The notes beneath the pieces were generated by a model. The model saw only the letters and a list, made by a program, of their open reading frames with translations, was not told where the DNA came from and did not search any database. Position numbers and translations under genes: made by a program. Positions 6,197-14,018 of a DNA stretch of 14,018 bases are shown piece after piece. Within the stretch, counting starts at the first letter, position 1. Each line of letters opens with the position of its first letter. This DNA is from DATATB01 sp036268995 (GTDB lineage Bacteria > Planctomycetota > Planctomycetia > Pirellulales > PNKZ01). The DNA is taken from assembly GCA_036268995.1 (NCBI GenBank), contig DATATB010000184.1:1-14018 (forward strand). Reading direction: 5' to 3'.

Positions 6197-6769
6197 TCAG
6201 ACTCGGGCCGTCCGCGCGGCGGCCGACAGCTCTCCCAGCGGCACAAATCCACCGGCCGGCGGGGCTTCGACGACGCCTTCCACGCGGATAGCCGATACGT
6301 CGGGCGCCGCGGCGTAAATGGCCTGCTCGATCGTGGACTTGAGCGTCGCCTGCGAGGACGCGCAGCCGTGGCAGTTGCCCTCGAGCCGCAAATGCACTTC
6401 GCCCTCGTCGCTAATGCCCAGCAGCACCACGTTGCCGCCGTGCGAGCCCAGGGCCGGCCGCACGCGCTCCAGCGCCGCCAGCACGCGGCCGGGAAGGTCC
6501 GTCGGGTGCAGTCCATAGAGCAGCAGCATGCTGCCGACCACTTCGTCGCGGGCCAACTCGGCGAAGAGCTTGCGGCCGGGCTCGCCCGCATCGGCCAGAC
6601 CCTGCGTGATGCGGTTGACGGCCTCGCCGTGAAAGTCGAGCAGGGTTTGCACGATCTCGCGGACCGATTCGCGCAGGGCGGCGTCCGGCAGACGTTCGAT
6701 CTCCGGCAGCAGGGTTTCCAGCTTGTGCAGGCGGTCGTTCAATTGGGTGGCGGACGAAATAACGGTCAT
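6197..6769 (-). CDS. NifU-domain Fe-S protein, candidate HhyE electron-transfer partner
   Basis: The 190-aa protein has two parts. The N-terminal ~90 residues are helical (ETLLPEIERLPDAALRESV...). A NifU C-terminal domain follows at about 95-168, with GSHGGNVVLLGI, then GNCHGCASSQATLK at 131-144. Cys133 and Cys136 form the CxxC that binds a cluster at a dimer interface in Nfu proteins. The gene follows hhyL with a 56-bp gap, the position in which mycobacteria encode HhyE, an Fe-S protein reported to link hydrogenase to the respiratory chain. Two roles are therefore possible: electron relay from HhyS towards quinone, or cluster delivery to the small subunit. The helical N-terminal part differs from housekeeping NfuA and favours a dedicated hydrogenase partner. 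Confidence 0.9.
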   Translation of the reverse strand: MTVISSATQLNDRLHKLETLLPEIERLPDAALRESVREIVQTLLDFHGEAVNRITQGLADAGEPGRKLFAELARDEVVGSMLLLYGLHPTDLPGRVLAALERVRPALGSHGGNVVLLGISDEGEVHLRLEGNCHGCASSQATLKSTIEQAIYAAAPDVSAIRVEGVVEAPPAGGFVPLGELSAAARTARV

Positions 6770-6782
6770 GTGGGATTTCGCT

Positions 6783-6828
6783 TTTAGTGGTCAGTTGTCA
6801 GTGGCCCGTGGTCAGTTGTTAGTTGTTA
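6783..6828. repeat. Degenerate 7-bp tandem repeat at the 3' end of hhyL
   Basis: Reading the plus strand, the units are TTTAGTG, GTCAGTT, GTCAGTG, GCCCGTG, GTCAGTT, GTTAGTT, then GTTA, in unbroken 7-bp register. The consensus is about GYCMGTK. The last partial unit (6825-6828) contains the hhyL stop codon (TAA on the minus strand, 6826-6828), so the tract abuts the coding end. The same units occur upstream of hhyL at 8652-8693. Such GTCAGTTGTCAGTG-type tracts are familiar intergenic repeats in several bacterial groups. Confidence 0.8.
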
Positions 6829-8613
6829 ATGTTCGATGCCGAACATGGGGACGTGGCGAGTTTCGAGGATTTTGCCGTGGCCGTCGAACATGTGCACGCC
6901 GCAGGGGAGGCAGGGATCAAAGCTGCGCACGGTCCGCATAATGTCGATGCCTTTGAAGTTCTCCGGGCCGTTCTCTTCGAAGATGGGGCAGCCTTGCACG
7001 GCGTCTTCATAGGGGCCGGGTGTCCCGTAAATATCGCGCGGGCTGGCGTTCCAGGGTGTCGGCGGATACGGGTGATAGTTGGCGATTTTGCCGTCGCGAA
7101 TCACCACGTGGTGCGACAACACGCCACGCACTGCCTCGTGGAACCCGCAACCGATGGCCGAGTCGGGCACTTCGAAATCGGTCCAAGTTCGCGTGTTGCC
7201 CGCGTACAGCTCCTTGAGCGCTTGTTCGACGAAATACAAGGCCGCCGCGGCCGCGTAGGCCTGGAAATACGTGCGAGCCCGATCGCGTTCGATCGTGTTG
7301 CTCCACTGGGGGATTTTCCATTCGAATTCCACTTCGGGCTTCAGTGCCGTCTTGGGCAGTTGGATCTTGACGCTCGTGCCCGTGGCTTTGATGTACCCGA
7401 TATCGACCAATCCGGCCAGGGCCGTGGCCCACAATCGGGCGATGGGTCCGCCGCCGGTATCCATCGCCAAGTGATCGCCGGTGCGTTTGTCGAGCCAGCG
7501 CGGCGACATGACCCAACTGTAGTTGCCGTTGAAGTCGCGCTTCTGGGGACGCGGCGTGGTGGTTTGGTTCCAGGGGTGCTTCTTGTCGACGGGATTGCCC
7601 AGCGGATCGCGGTCGACGAAGTTTTCGGACTGTTGCCAGTCGTCGTAATACGAGCTGCCCAGCAGGATGCGGATGCCCAGGTTGATGTCCACCAGGTCGT
7701 TGGTGACGAGTTGGCCGTCGACCACGATGCCGGGCGTGACAAACATGCCTCGGCCCCATTTGGACATGTTGCGATACGTGTAGTCGCAGACGTCGGGATT
7801 ATTGAACGAGCCCCAGCAGGCCAGCAGGATGCGCCGCTCGCCGACGTGCTCGTAGCCGGGCAATGCCTGGTAGAAAAAGTCGAACAAGTCGTCGTGCAGC
7901 GGCAGGACTTTTTTCATGAATTCGACGTACTTCATCAGCCGCACCAAGTAGTCGGTGAACACCTGCACGGTGGGCACCGTGCCCACGCCGCCGGGATAGA
8001 GCGTCGAGGGATGCACGTGGCGGCCTTCCATCAGGCAGAACATTTCGCGCGTCATGCGGCTCATTTGCAGCGCTTCTCGATAGAACTCGCCGGTGAACGG
8101 GTTCAGGGCCGTCATGATGTCGGCGATGGTGCGGTAGCCGTGATCGGCCGCGTGGGGCGACTCGGTGCGCGTGGCCTTGTCCCAGACGCCGGGATTCGTC
8201 TCGCGGACCATCTTTTCACAGAAGTCCACGCCCACCAGGTTGTCCTGGAAGATGTTGTGGTCGAACATGTATTCGGCCGCTTCACCCAGGTTGATGATCC
8301 ATTCGGCCATCGGCGGCGGCTTGATGCCGAAGGCCATGTTCTGCGCGTAGCAGGCGCAGGTGGCATGGTTGTCGCCGCAGATGCCACAAATGCGGCTGGT
8401 GATGAAGTGCGCGTCGCGCGGGTCCTTGCCCTTCATGAAGATGCTATAGCCGCGAAAGATCGACGACGTGCTGTGGCACTCGACCACTTCGCGCTTTTCG
8501 AAGTCGATCTTCGTAAAGATGCCCAGGCTACCCACGATCCGCGTGATCGGATCCCAGGACATTTCGACCAGCTTGCGCGTTTGCGGGATCGGTTGTCGTT
8601 CGATGGTGGTCAT
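6826..8613 (-). CDS. hhyL: Group 1h [NiFe]-hydrogenase large (catalytic) subunit HhyL
   Basis: The 595-aa subunit carries the Ni-Fe(CN)2CO site and oxidises H2. The L1 motif TSRICGICGDNHATC at 72-86 supplies Cys76 and Cys79, with His83 next to them. The L2 motif DPCLPCGVH at 566-574 supplies Cys568 and Cys571. CGDNHATC in L1 and CLPCGVH in L2 are the signature forms of the group 1h (actinobacterial-type) enzymes. Residues after His574 (a 21-residue tail starting MFDG) should be removed by the M52 protease of this operon. The ATG at 8613 has GGAG six bases upstream. The gene is separated from hhyS by 119 bp, the longest gap in the operon, and is flanked on both sides by heptamer repeat tracts. 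Confidence 0.97.
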   Translation of the reverse strand: MTTIERQPIPQTRKLVEMSWDPITRIVGSLGIFTKIDFEKREVVECHSTSSIFRGYSIFMKGKDPRDAHFITSRICGICGDNHATCACYAQNMAFGIKPPPMAEWIINLGEAAEYMFDHNIFQDNLVGVDFCEKMVRETNPGVWDKATRTESPHAADHGYRTIADIMTALNPFTGEFYREALQMSRMTREMFCLMEGRHVHPSTLYPGGVGTVPTVQVFTDYLVRLMKYVEFMKKVLPLHDDLFDFFYQALPGYEHVGERRILLACWGSFNNPDVCDYTYRNMSKWGRGMFVTPGIVVDGQLVTNDLVDINLGIRILLGSSYYDDWQQSENFVDRDPLGNPVDKKHPWNQTTTPRPQKRDFNGNYSWVMSPRWLDKRTGDHLAMDTGGGPIARLWATALAGLVDIGYIKATGTSVKIQLPKTALKPEVEFEWKIPQWSNTIERDRARTYFQAYAAAAALYFVEQALKELYAGNTRTWTDFEVPDSAIGCGFHEAVRGVLSHHVVIRDGKIANYHPYPPTPWNASPRDIYGTPGPYEDAVQGCPIFEENGPENFKGIDIMRTVRSFDPCLPCGVHMFDGHGKILETRHVPMFGIEH

Positions 8614-8651
8614 GACGAACTCCGGAGGAGATTACGAATGATGAACGATGA

Positions 8652-8712
8652 GGGCGTGGTCAGTTGCCCGTGGTCCGTGGTCCGTGGTCCGTTGCAACTG
8701 ACTACAGACAAC
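8652..8712. repeat. Heptamer tandem repeat with flanking inverted repeat in the hhyS-hhyL gap
   Basis: On the plus strand, 7-bp units run in register from 8652: GGGCGTG, GTCAGTT, GCCCGTG, GTCCGTG, GTCCGTG, GTCCGTT. CCGTGGT is repeated exactly three times at 8668-8688. A 9-bp inverted repeat, GTCAGTTGC at 8659-8667 and GCAACTGAC at 8694-8702, encloses the tandem units in a 26-nt loop. The tract lies in the 119-bp spacer, 39 bp or more from the hhyL start, so the ribosome site is not part of it. The unit family is the same as at 6783-6828. Confidence 0.8.
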
Positions 8713-8732
8713 TTCCCGACTTCCGCATTTCT

Positions 8733-9788
<1,056 letters not shown>

Positions 9789-9860
9789 GATGCTACCTCG
9801 CTTTGGACGAACTCAGTGTCCGGGTCAATGGTTTACAAGCAATCCTCGTTGGTGGATGGG

Positions 9861-10700
9861 TCAGCCCTTGGAACTGACCTTTTCCATGCCGCCGGCATCG
9901 GCCCAGGCGGTGCGACCGTATTTCAGCAGGGCCACGAAAACCGTCCCGCCGATGATGTTGCCCAAGGTGGCAAACAGTAAAAACCGACCGAAATCGGCGG
10001 CCGTGACGCCCTGTCCGGCGAAGGCCGCCATCATCAACTGCACGCTGCCCACAATGACGTGATGAAAATGCGCAAAACCGATTCCCGAGGCCACTAGCCA
10101 CACGATGGCGATCTGGCTGATCGTTTCGCGTCCGGCAGCCACGAGCCACGACAACAAACCCATCATCCAGCCCGCCAGAACGGCACTGACAAAAATCACG
10201 CTGTTGGCTGGCTGCAGCTCCCGATGGGCGATCTCGCCCAGCATGCTGACGTCGATCACGCCGAGGCTGGGCATCACGAACACGGCAATGCCCGCAAAAA
10301 CGGCGCCGCCTACCAGATTTGACACGTAAATCACCGACCATTGCCGTGCGAGTGCCGCCAGCGAAGCATCGCGGTTCAGCACCGGCAACACGGCCAGGGT
10401 GGTTTGCTCGGTGAACAACTCGGTGCGGCCCAGCACCACGAAGATGAAGCCGACCGCGTACATGTTGGCAGCCAGCAGCTCGACCACGGCGCTGGGCAGA
10501 TGGCCGGTAGCTTGGGTGCGCATCGCGGCTGCCAGAAGCGGGCTGAAGCCGATGTCCAAGCCCGCCGACAGGCCGGAGATGCACAGCCCGCCGGTCGAGC
10601 CTTCCATCGACGAGAGCGCTTCCATCAACTCCTGCCGCAGGATTTCGCGGCTGGGGCGCTTGGCTTCCGGCTCGTGTTGTTCAGCAGCTTTTGATGTCAC
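9861..10700 (-). CDS. Formate/nitrite transporter (FNT) family channel, YfdC-like
   Basis: From the GTG at 10700 the product is 279 aa. FNT proteins form homopentameric inner-membrane channels for small monovalent anions. About six hydrophobic segments are visible, at roughly 37-60, 70-92, 122-145, 168-188, 195-222 and 236-260. FNT-type segments include GLSAGLDIGFSP near 43 and VVLGRTELFTEQT at 88-100, which resemble the YfdC branch more than FocA. GFAHFHH at 208-214 places His211 where FocA has its pore histidine. No ATG lies near the N-terminus. GTG gives the best start: GAGGA lies nine bases upstream and the frame follows the hypE stop by 41 bp. The substrate (formate, nitrite, other anion) cannot be read from sequence, and its place inside a hydrogenase operon is unusual. 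Confidence 0.9.
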   Translation of the reverse strand: MTSKAAEQHEPEAKRPSREILRQELMEALSSMEGSTGGLCISGLSAGLDIGFSPLLAAAMRTQATGHLPSAVVELLAANMYAVGFIFVVLGRTELFTEQTTLAVLPVLNRDASLAALARQWSVIYVSNLVGGAVFAGIAVFVMPSLGVIDVSMLGEIAHRELQPANSVIFVSAVLAGWMMGLLSWLVAAGRETISQIAIVWLVASGIGFAHFHHVIVGSVQLMMAAFAGQGVTAADFGRFLLFATLGNIIGGTVFVALLKYGRTAWADAGGMEKVSSKG

Positions 10701-10741
10701 GTGACGAGTTCCTCGTAAGAGGCAAAACCGTCCGACTGACC

Positions 10742-11833
10742 TCAGCAAATCCGGGGCAATTGCTCCCCAGCCAACATCGTGACCACGCGCTGGCCACCGA
10801 CCAGCGATTGCAATACGACCATGCCCACGTGCTCGGCGACCACCTGGCCGATGATTGCCGCATCTTGTCCCAGCGGGTGCGACCGCATGCAATCCAGCAG
10901 CATGTCCGCATCGCCGGGCGGCACGACGGCCACGAGTTTGCCCTCGTTGGCCACATACAGCGGATCGAGGCCGAGCATTTCGCAGGCCGCGTGCACCTCG
11001 GGCCGCATCGGGATGGCCGATTCGGTCAAGTCGATGCCGACCCGGGCGCCGGCCGCCAATTCGTTCAACGTGCTCGACAGTCCGCCACGCGTCGGATCGC
11101 GCATCCAGCGAATCGAGGGGCAGGCGGCCAACATGCATTGCGTCAGACTGGCCAGCGAGGCGGTGTCGCTTTCCAGCACGGTTTCGAATTCGATCCCCTC
11201 GCGGACCGACATGATCGCCATGCCGTGATCGCCAATCGTGCCGGAGACCAGAATCCGATCGCCGGGGCGGGCCGCGCGAATCGAAAGCTGCCGTCCCTCG
11301 GGCACCAGTCCGATGCCAGACGTGGTGATGAACACCTGGTCGCCCTTGCCGCGATCGACCACCTTGGTGTCGCCCGTGACCAGTTGCACGCCGGCCTCCT
11401 GGCAGGCCGCGCGCATGCTGGCGGCGATGCGGGCCAGATCGTCGATGGGCAAACCTTCTTCGAGGATGAAGGCCGCCGACAGATACAACGGAATGGCCCC
11501 GCCCACGGCCAGGTCATTCACCGTGCCATGTACCGCCAGCCGGCCGATATCGCCGCCGGGAAAAAACAGCGGCCGCACGACGAACGAATCGGTCGTAAAC
11601 GCGATGCGCTGGCCGGCGCCGGCCGCGGGCAGCCCGGCGGGCAATTGCAGCGTGGCCTGGTCTTCCAGCCCGGAGAGAATCTCGTTGTCGAACGTGGGCA
11701 GGAACAGCCGCTCGATCAGTTCGGCCGTAAGCCGCCCGCCGCTGCCGTGGCCCAGCAGGATACGATCGTAGTTCGACTTGGGAGCCGGGCAGCTCAAAGA
11801 CCATTCGCCCGGCACGACGCTGGTGTCCGCCAT
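10742..11833 (-). CDS. hypE: HypE, carbamoyl-dehydratase making the cyanide ligand
   Basis: HypE takes a carbamoyl group from HypF onto its C-terminal cysteine and dehydrates it with ATP to a thiocyanate, the donor of CN to the HypC-HypD iron. The 363-aa protein ends LPRIC, so the catalytic Cys363 is the last residue, as required. The AIR-synthase-like ATP fold shows GHGSGGR at 28-34, FTTDSFVV at 79-86, GGDIGRLAVHGTVNDLAVGG at 93-112, VTGDTKVV at 152-159 and RDPTRGGL at 245-252. The ATG abuts the TAA of the SIS gene with no spacer (TAA-ATG), implying coupled translation. Confidence 0.97.
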   Translation of the reverse strand: MADTSVVPGEWSLSCPAPKSNYDRILLGHGSGGRLTAELIERLFLPTFDNEILSGLEDQATLQLPAGLPAAGAGQRIAFTTDSFVVRPLFFPGGDIGRLAVHGTVNDLAVGGAIPLYLSAAFILEEGLPIDDLARIAASMRAACQEAGVQLVTGDTKVVDRGKGDQVFITTSGIGLVPEGRQLSIRAARPGDRILVSGTIGDHGMAIMSVREGIEFETVLESDTASLASLTQCMLAACPSIRWMRDPTRGGLSSTLNELAAGARVGIDLTESAIPMRPEVHAACEMLGLDPLYVANEGKLVAVVPPGDADMLLDCMRSHPLGQDAAIIGQVVAEHVGMVVLQSLVGGQRVVTMLAGEQLPRIC

Positions 11834-12469
11834 TTAAATCACGTCCTCTTCGCCGCGGATGACATGGATCAGGTCCCACAGAATATGCAGCAGTGTTTCG
11901 TGTGACTCTTGGATGCGATGGATGCTGAAGCTGGGGACAGTAAAGCAGTAGTCGCAGATTGCCGGCATGCGGCCGCCATCGCGCCCGGAGAAGCCGACGG
12001 TGAGCAAGCCCAGTTCCTTGGCCGATTGCAGCGCGCGGTTGATATTGGCCGATTTGCCGCTGGTGGAAATGCCCAGCGCGATATCGCCCGAGCGGCCCAG
12101 CATCCGCAATTGCTCGAGAAATGCCATCGAAAAGTCCTGGTCGTTGCCCACGGCAGTCAGCAGAGCCGTATCGGCAGTCAGCGAGAGGGCGGGCAGAGCC
12201 GGCCGCTTTTCGATAATCGGGTGCATGAACTCGACCGACACGTGGGCCGCGTCGCACGAACTGCCGCCGTTGCCCATCACCAGCAGCCGCGCGCCGCGAT
12301 CGAAAGCCTCGGCCATGCGGCCGGCGCACTCGACGATGCGGCCCGACTGCTCGCCGAAAAACTGCTCCTTGGTGGCCATGCTCTCGCGACATTTGCGCAT
12401 CACGGCCGCGGCCAGGACTTCCGCGCTAGGCCCTTCCCCAGCGGATTTGCCAGCGGTCGGGGCGCTCAT
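11834..12469 (-). CDS. SIS-domain isomerase, GmhA/DiaA-like
   Basis: The 211-aa sugar-isomerase (SIS) fold shows the phosphosugar-binding segments GNGGSSCDAAH at 66-76 and STSGKSANI at 135-143. His76, Glu80, Gln187 and His195 keep the spacing of the zinc site of phosphoheptose isomerase GmhA (His61, Glu65, Gln172, His180 in E. coli), so the site looks intact. GmhA converts sedoheptulose 7-phosphate to a mannoheptose phosphate for envelope sugars. The ATG at 12469 overlaps the hypD stop as ATGA and the stop touches hypE. The gene is thus embedded between two core maturation genes. No other heptose genes are present. It could be a true isomerase with a misplaced location or a recruited hydrogenase factor; context favours the latter but does not prove it. 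Confidence 0.9.
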   Translation of the reverse strand: MSAPTAGKSAGEGPSAEVLAAAVMRKCRESMATKEQFFGEQSGRIVECAGRMAEAFDRGARLLVMGNGGSSCDAAHVSVEFMHPIIEKRPALPALSLTADTALLTAVGNDQDFSMAFLEQLRMLGRSGDIALGISTSGKSANINRALQSAKELGLLTVGFSGRDGGRMPAICDYCFTVPSFSIHRIQESHETLLHILWDLIHVIRGEEDVI

Positions 12470-13605
12470 GGCGTGCCTCCCAACTGTACCAGCGTATCGC
12501 TCGAGGCACGCCGGGCGGCCAGGTGCCGGCCATAGAGGAAATAGGCCGCGCAAGCTCCCTCGGCTGAGACCATCGTCGCGCCCAAGGGAGTGTCAGGCGT
12601 GCAGGTCGTGCCGAAGGCCGGGCACTGGTGCGGCTTCTTGAGTCCTCGCAATATCTGCCCGCTGATGCACTCGCCCGACTCGTGCGTTTCGATATCGCCG
12701 ACTTCGAACAACCGCTCGGCGTCATGGTCGCGGTATTCGTAGCGGAGTTTGTAGCCACTTTTGGGAATCAGCCCCACGCCGCGCCATTTGCGATCGCAGA
12801 CTTCGAACACCTCGTCGATCAGTTGCTTGGACTGCGGATTGCCCTCGGGCCGCACGGCCCGCGCGTAGGCGTTCTCGACTTCGGCCCGGCCGGCTTCGAG
12901 TTGCCGCACGGTCCACAGCACGCCCTCGAGCATGTCCAATGGCTCGAAACCCGTGATCACGATCGGCACGCGGTACTGTTTGGCAATGGGATAGTATTCG
13001 CTCGTGCCCATCACGGCACACACGTGGCCGGGCCCCAAGAACCCCCGCACGCGATTGCCGGGGGCTTGCAAGATGGAAGTCATCGACGGCGGAACGAGCA
13101 CGTGCGAGACCAGCACGCTGAAGTTTTTGAGCCCGCGCTTATGGGCCATCCACACGGCCATGGCGTTGGGCGGGGCCGTGGTCTCGAAGCCGATGGCGAA
13201 AAACACGACTTTGCGATCAGGATTGGCGGCGGCCAGGTTCACGGCATCCAGCGGCGAATACACGATCCGCACGTCGCTCCCCTGCGACTTGAGCTGCAGC
13301 AGATCGCCGTGCGAGCCGGGCACCCGCAGCATGTCGCCGAACGAGCAAAACGTCACGTCCTGCCGGGCCGCGATCGTCTGCGCGCGATCGATCATCTCCA
13401 GCGACGTGACGCACACCGGACAGCCGGGACCGTGTACCAGCTCGATTTCGCGCGGCAGGATCTCGTCGATACCATAGCGGACGATCGTGTGCGTCTGCCC
13501 ACCGCAGACCTCCATGATCGTCCAGGGCTGCGTCACTTCGCGGGCGATTGTCGCGGCCAACTGCCGGGCTCGATTGCCGTCGCGATATTCGTCGAGATAC
13601 TTCAT
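12466..13605 (-). CDS. hypD: HypD, Fe-S scaffold for Fe(CN)2CO assembly
   Basis: HypD (379 aa) binds HypC and carries a [4Fe-4S] cluster; together they build the Fe(CN)2CO unit in the cytoplasm. The first conserved block is VCGGQTH with Cys34. GPGCPVC has Cys62 and Cys65, and CSFGDMLRVPGS follows at about 87-98. Cluster-binding cysteines lie in the C-terminal third, in GECISGQILRGLKKP, HQCPAFGTTCTP and EGACAAYF. CGGQTH instead of CGGHTH is a common variant. The ATG at 13605 overlaps the hypC stop, and its own stop overlaps the SIS-gene start, both as ATGA. Confidence 0.98.
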   Translation of the reverse strand: MKYLDEYRDGNRARQLAATIAREVTQPWTIMEVCGGQTHTIVRYGIDEILPREIELVHGPGCPVCVTSLEMIDRAQTIAARQDVTFCSFGDMLRVPGSHGDLLQLKSQGSDVRIVYSPLDAVNLAAANPDRKVVFFAIGFETTAPPNAMAVWMAHKRGLKNFSVLVSHVLVPPSMTSILQAPGNRVRGFLGPGHVCAVMGTSEYYPIAKQYRVPIVITGFEPLDMLEGVLWTVRQLEAGRAEVENAYARAVRPEGNPQSKQLIDEVFEVCDRKWRGVGLIPKSGYKLRYEYRDHDAERLFEVGDIETHESGECISGQILRGLKKPHQCPAFGTTCTPDTPLGATMVSAEGACAAYFLYGRHLAARRASSDTLVQLGGTP

Positions 13606-13868
13606 GACTCGGACCCTTCCAGCGGCGGCGCCTCAAGCTCGTCGAGTTGCTGCATGCGATCCAGAAAATCGAACACCCGCTGGGCCTCTTGCTCGTCGAT
13701 CTTCGAAAGCGCAAAGCCCACGTGCACCAGCACATACTCGCCCGGCTGCACTTCCGGCACGTGTTCCAGGCAGACGCGGCGGGAGACGCCGCCGAACGCC
13801 ACGCGGCCCATCAGCACGTCGTGCTCGCGATAGGTGTCGACTACTTTGCCAGGAATGCCGAGACACAT
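13602..13868 (-). CDS. hypC: HypC, hydrogenase maturation chaperone
   Basis: HypC (88 aa) shuttles the Fe(CN)2CO unit from HypD to the apo-large subunit. It starts MCLGIPGKVV; Cys2 becomes the N-terminal iron ligand once Met1 is removed. The OB-like core includes GRVAFGGVSRRVCLEHVPEVQPGEYVLVHVGFA-type strands around 21-53, and the C-terminal helix is acidic. GGAG lies ten bases before the ATG. It follows the hypF stop by 19 bp and overlaps hypD by ATGA. Confidence 0.97.
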   Translation of the reverse strand: MCLGIPGKVVDTYREHDVLMGRVAFGGVSRRVCLEHVPEVQPGEYVLVHVGFALSKIDEQEAQRVFDFLDRMQQLDELEAPPLEGSES

Positions 13869-13887
13869 GTTCGATCCGCTCCTTCAG

Positions 13888-14018
13888 CTATGGTTGCAAA
13901 GCATGGGCTGCGATGGCCAACTGTCCGAGGCTCAAGCCACCGTCATTCGGCGGCACGCGCGCGTGGGTGACTACCCGAAAATCCTGTTGTTCTAGCCGCC
14001 TGCGCGCCAAGCTGGTGA
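13888..14018 (-). CDS. hypF: HypF, C-terminal end of carbamoyltransferase (partial)
   Basis: An open minus-strand frame enters from the right edge and ends at TAG (13888-13890), giving the last 42 residues. They include VVTHARVPPNDGGLSLGQLAIAA, whose PPNDGGLSLGQ core is the characteristic C-terminus of HypF, the Kae1-like domain that transfers the carbamoyl group from carbamoyl phosphate to HypE. Only the end is visible, so the acylphosphatase and zinc-finger domains cannot be checked. It lies 19 bp upstream of hypC, consistent with one operon whose promoter is outside the window. Confidence 0.93.
   Translation of the reverse strand, partial: TSLARRRLEQQDFRVVTHARVPPNDGGLSLGQLAIAAHALQP

Noticed and set aside
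6783..8712. Heptamer tracts as a CRISPR array
   Set aside because: Units are 7 bp with no spacers and no cas genes nearby.

Overview
This window is dominated by one long minus-strand gene cluster, about 12.5 kb, for an oxygen-tolerant, high-affinity group 1h (formerly group 5, 'actinobacterial-type') [NiFe] hydrogenase, the class that scavenges atmospheric H2. Structural genes, maturation factors and several conserved uncharacterised proteins are packed head to tail. Many junctions are ATGA overlaps or gaps of a few bases. The GC-rich DNA, a flanking Tat-exported NHL-type beta-propeller protein and a CCCCTCTCCC palindrome of a kind common between genes of planctomycetes suggest a Planctomycetota (Pirellulales-like) bacterium. 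That assignment is an inference; no rRNA or other marker is present.

Layout from left to right: a 23-codon 3' end of an unrecognised plus-strand gene (1-74); a spacer with a small hairpin; a plus-strand Tat-signal NHL/beta-propeller gene (336-1421); and a GC-rich palindrome (1452-1476) between the convergent genes. From there to the right edge everything is on the minus strand. In order of transcription (right to left) it reads: hypF (3' end only, 13888-14018), hypC, hypD, a GmhA-like SIS isomerase, hypE, an FNT-family channel, hydrogenase small subunit (hhyS), large subunit (hhyL), a NifU-domain Fe-S protein (HhyE candidate), a 62-aa basic protein, a DUF5947-like Cys-rich protein, a DUF6084-like protein, a 365-aa and a 102-aa unknown, the M52 maturation protease, a 41-aa single-pass membrane miniprotein (DUF6893-like), hypA and hypB.

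How the genes work together: HypF and HypE make the cyanide ligands. HypC and HypD carry and assemble Fe(CN)2CO. HypA and HypB insert nickel into HhyL. The M52 protease then trims the HhyL C-terminus so that it can pair with HhyS. HhyS carries three Fe-S clusters, and its proximal site has Asp in place of the usual Cys. It has no Tat signal, so the enzyme should be cytoplasmic. The NifU-domain protein is a candidate electron relay, and the 41-aa membrane protein is a possible membrane contact. The DUF proteins and the 365/102-aa unknowns probably serve assembly or electron transfer, but their roles are unproven. The FNT channel and the sugar-phosphate-isomerase-like protein are the most puzzling members.

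Two tracts of the same degenerate 7-bp tandem repeat flank hhyL, in an otherwise tightly packed operon. The operon promoter and most of hypF lie beyond the right edge.
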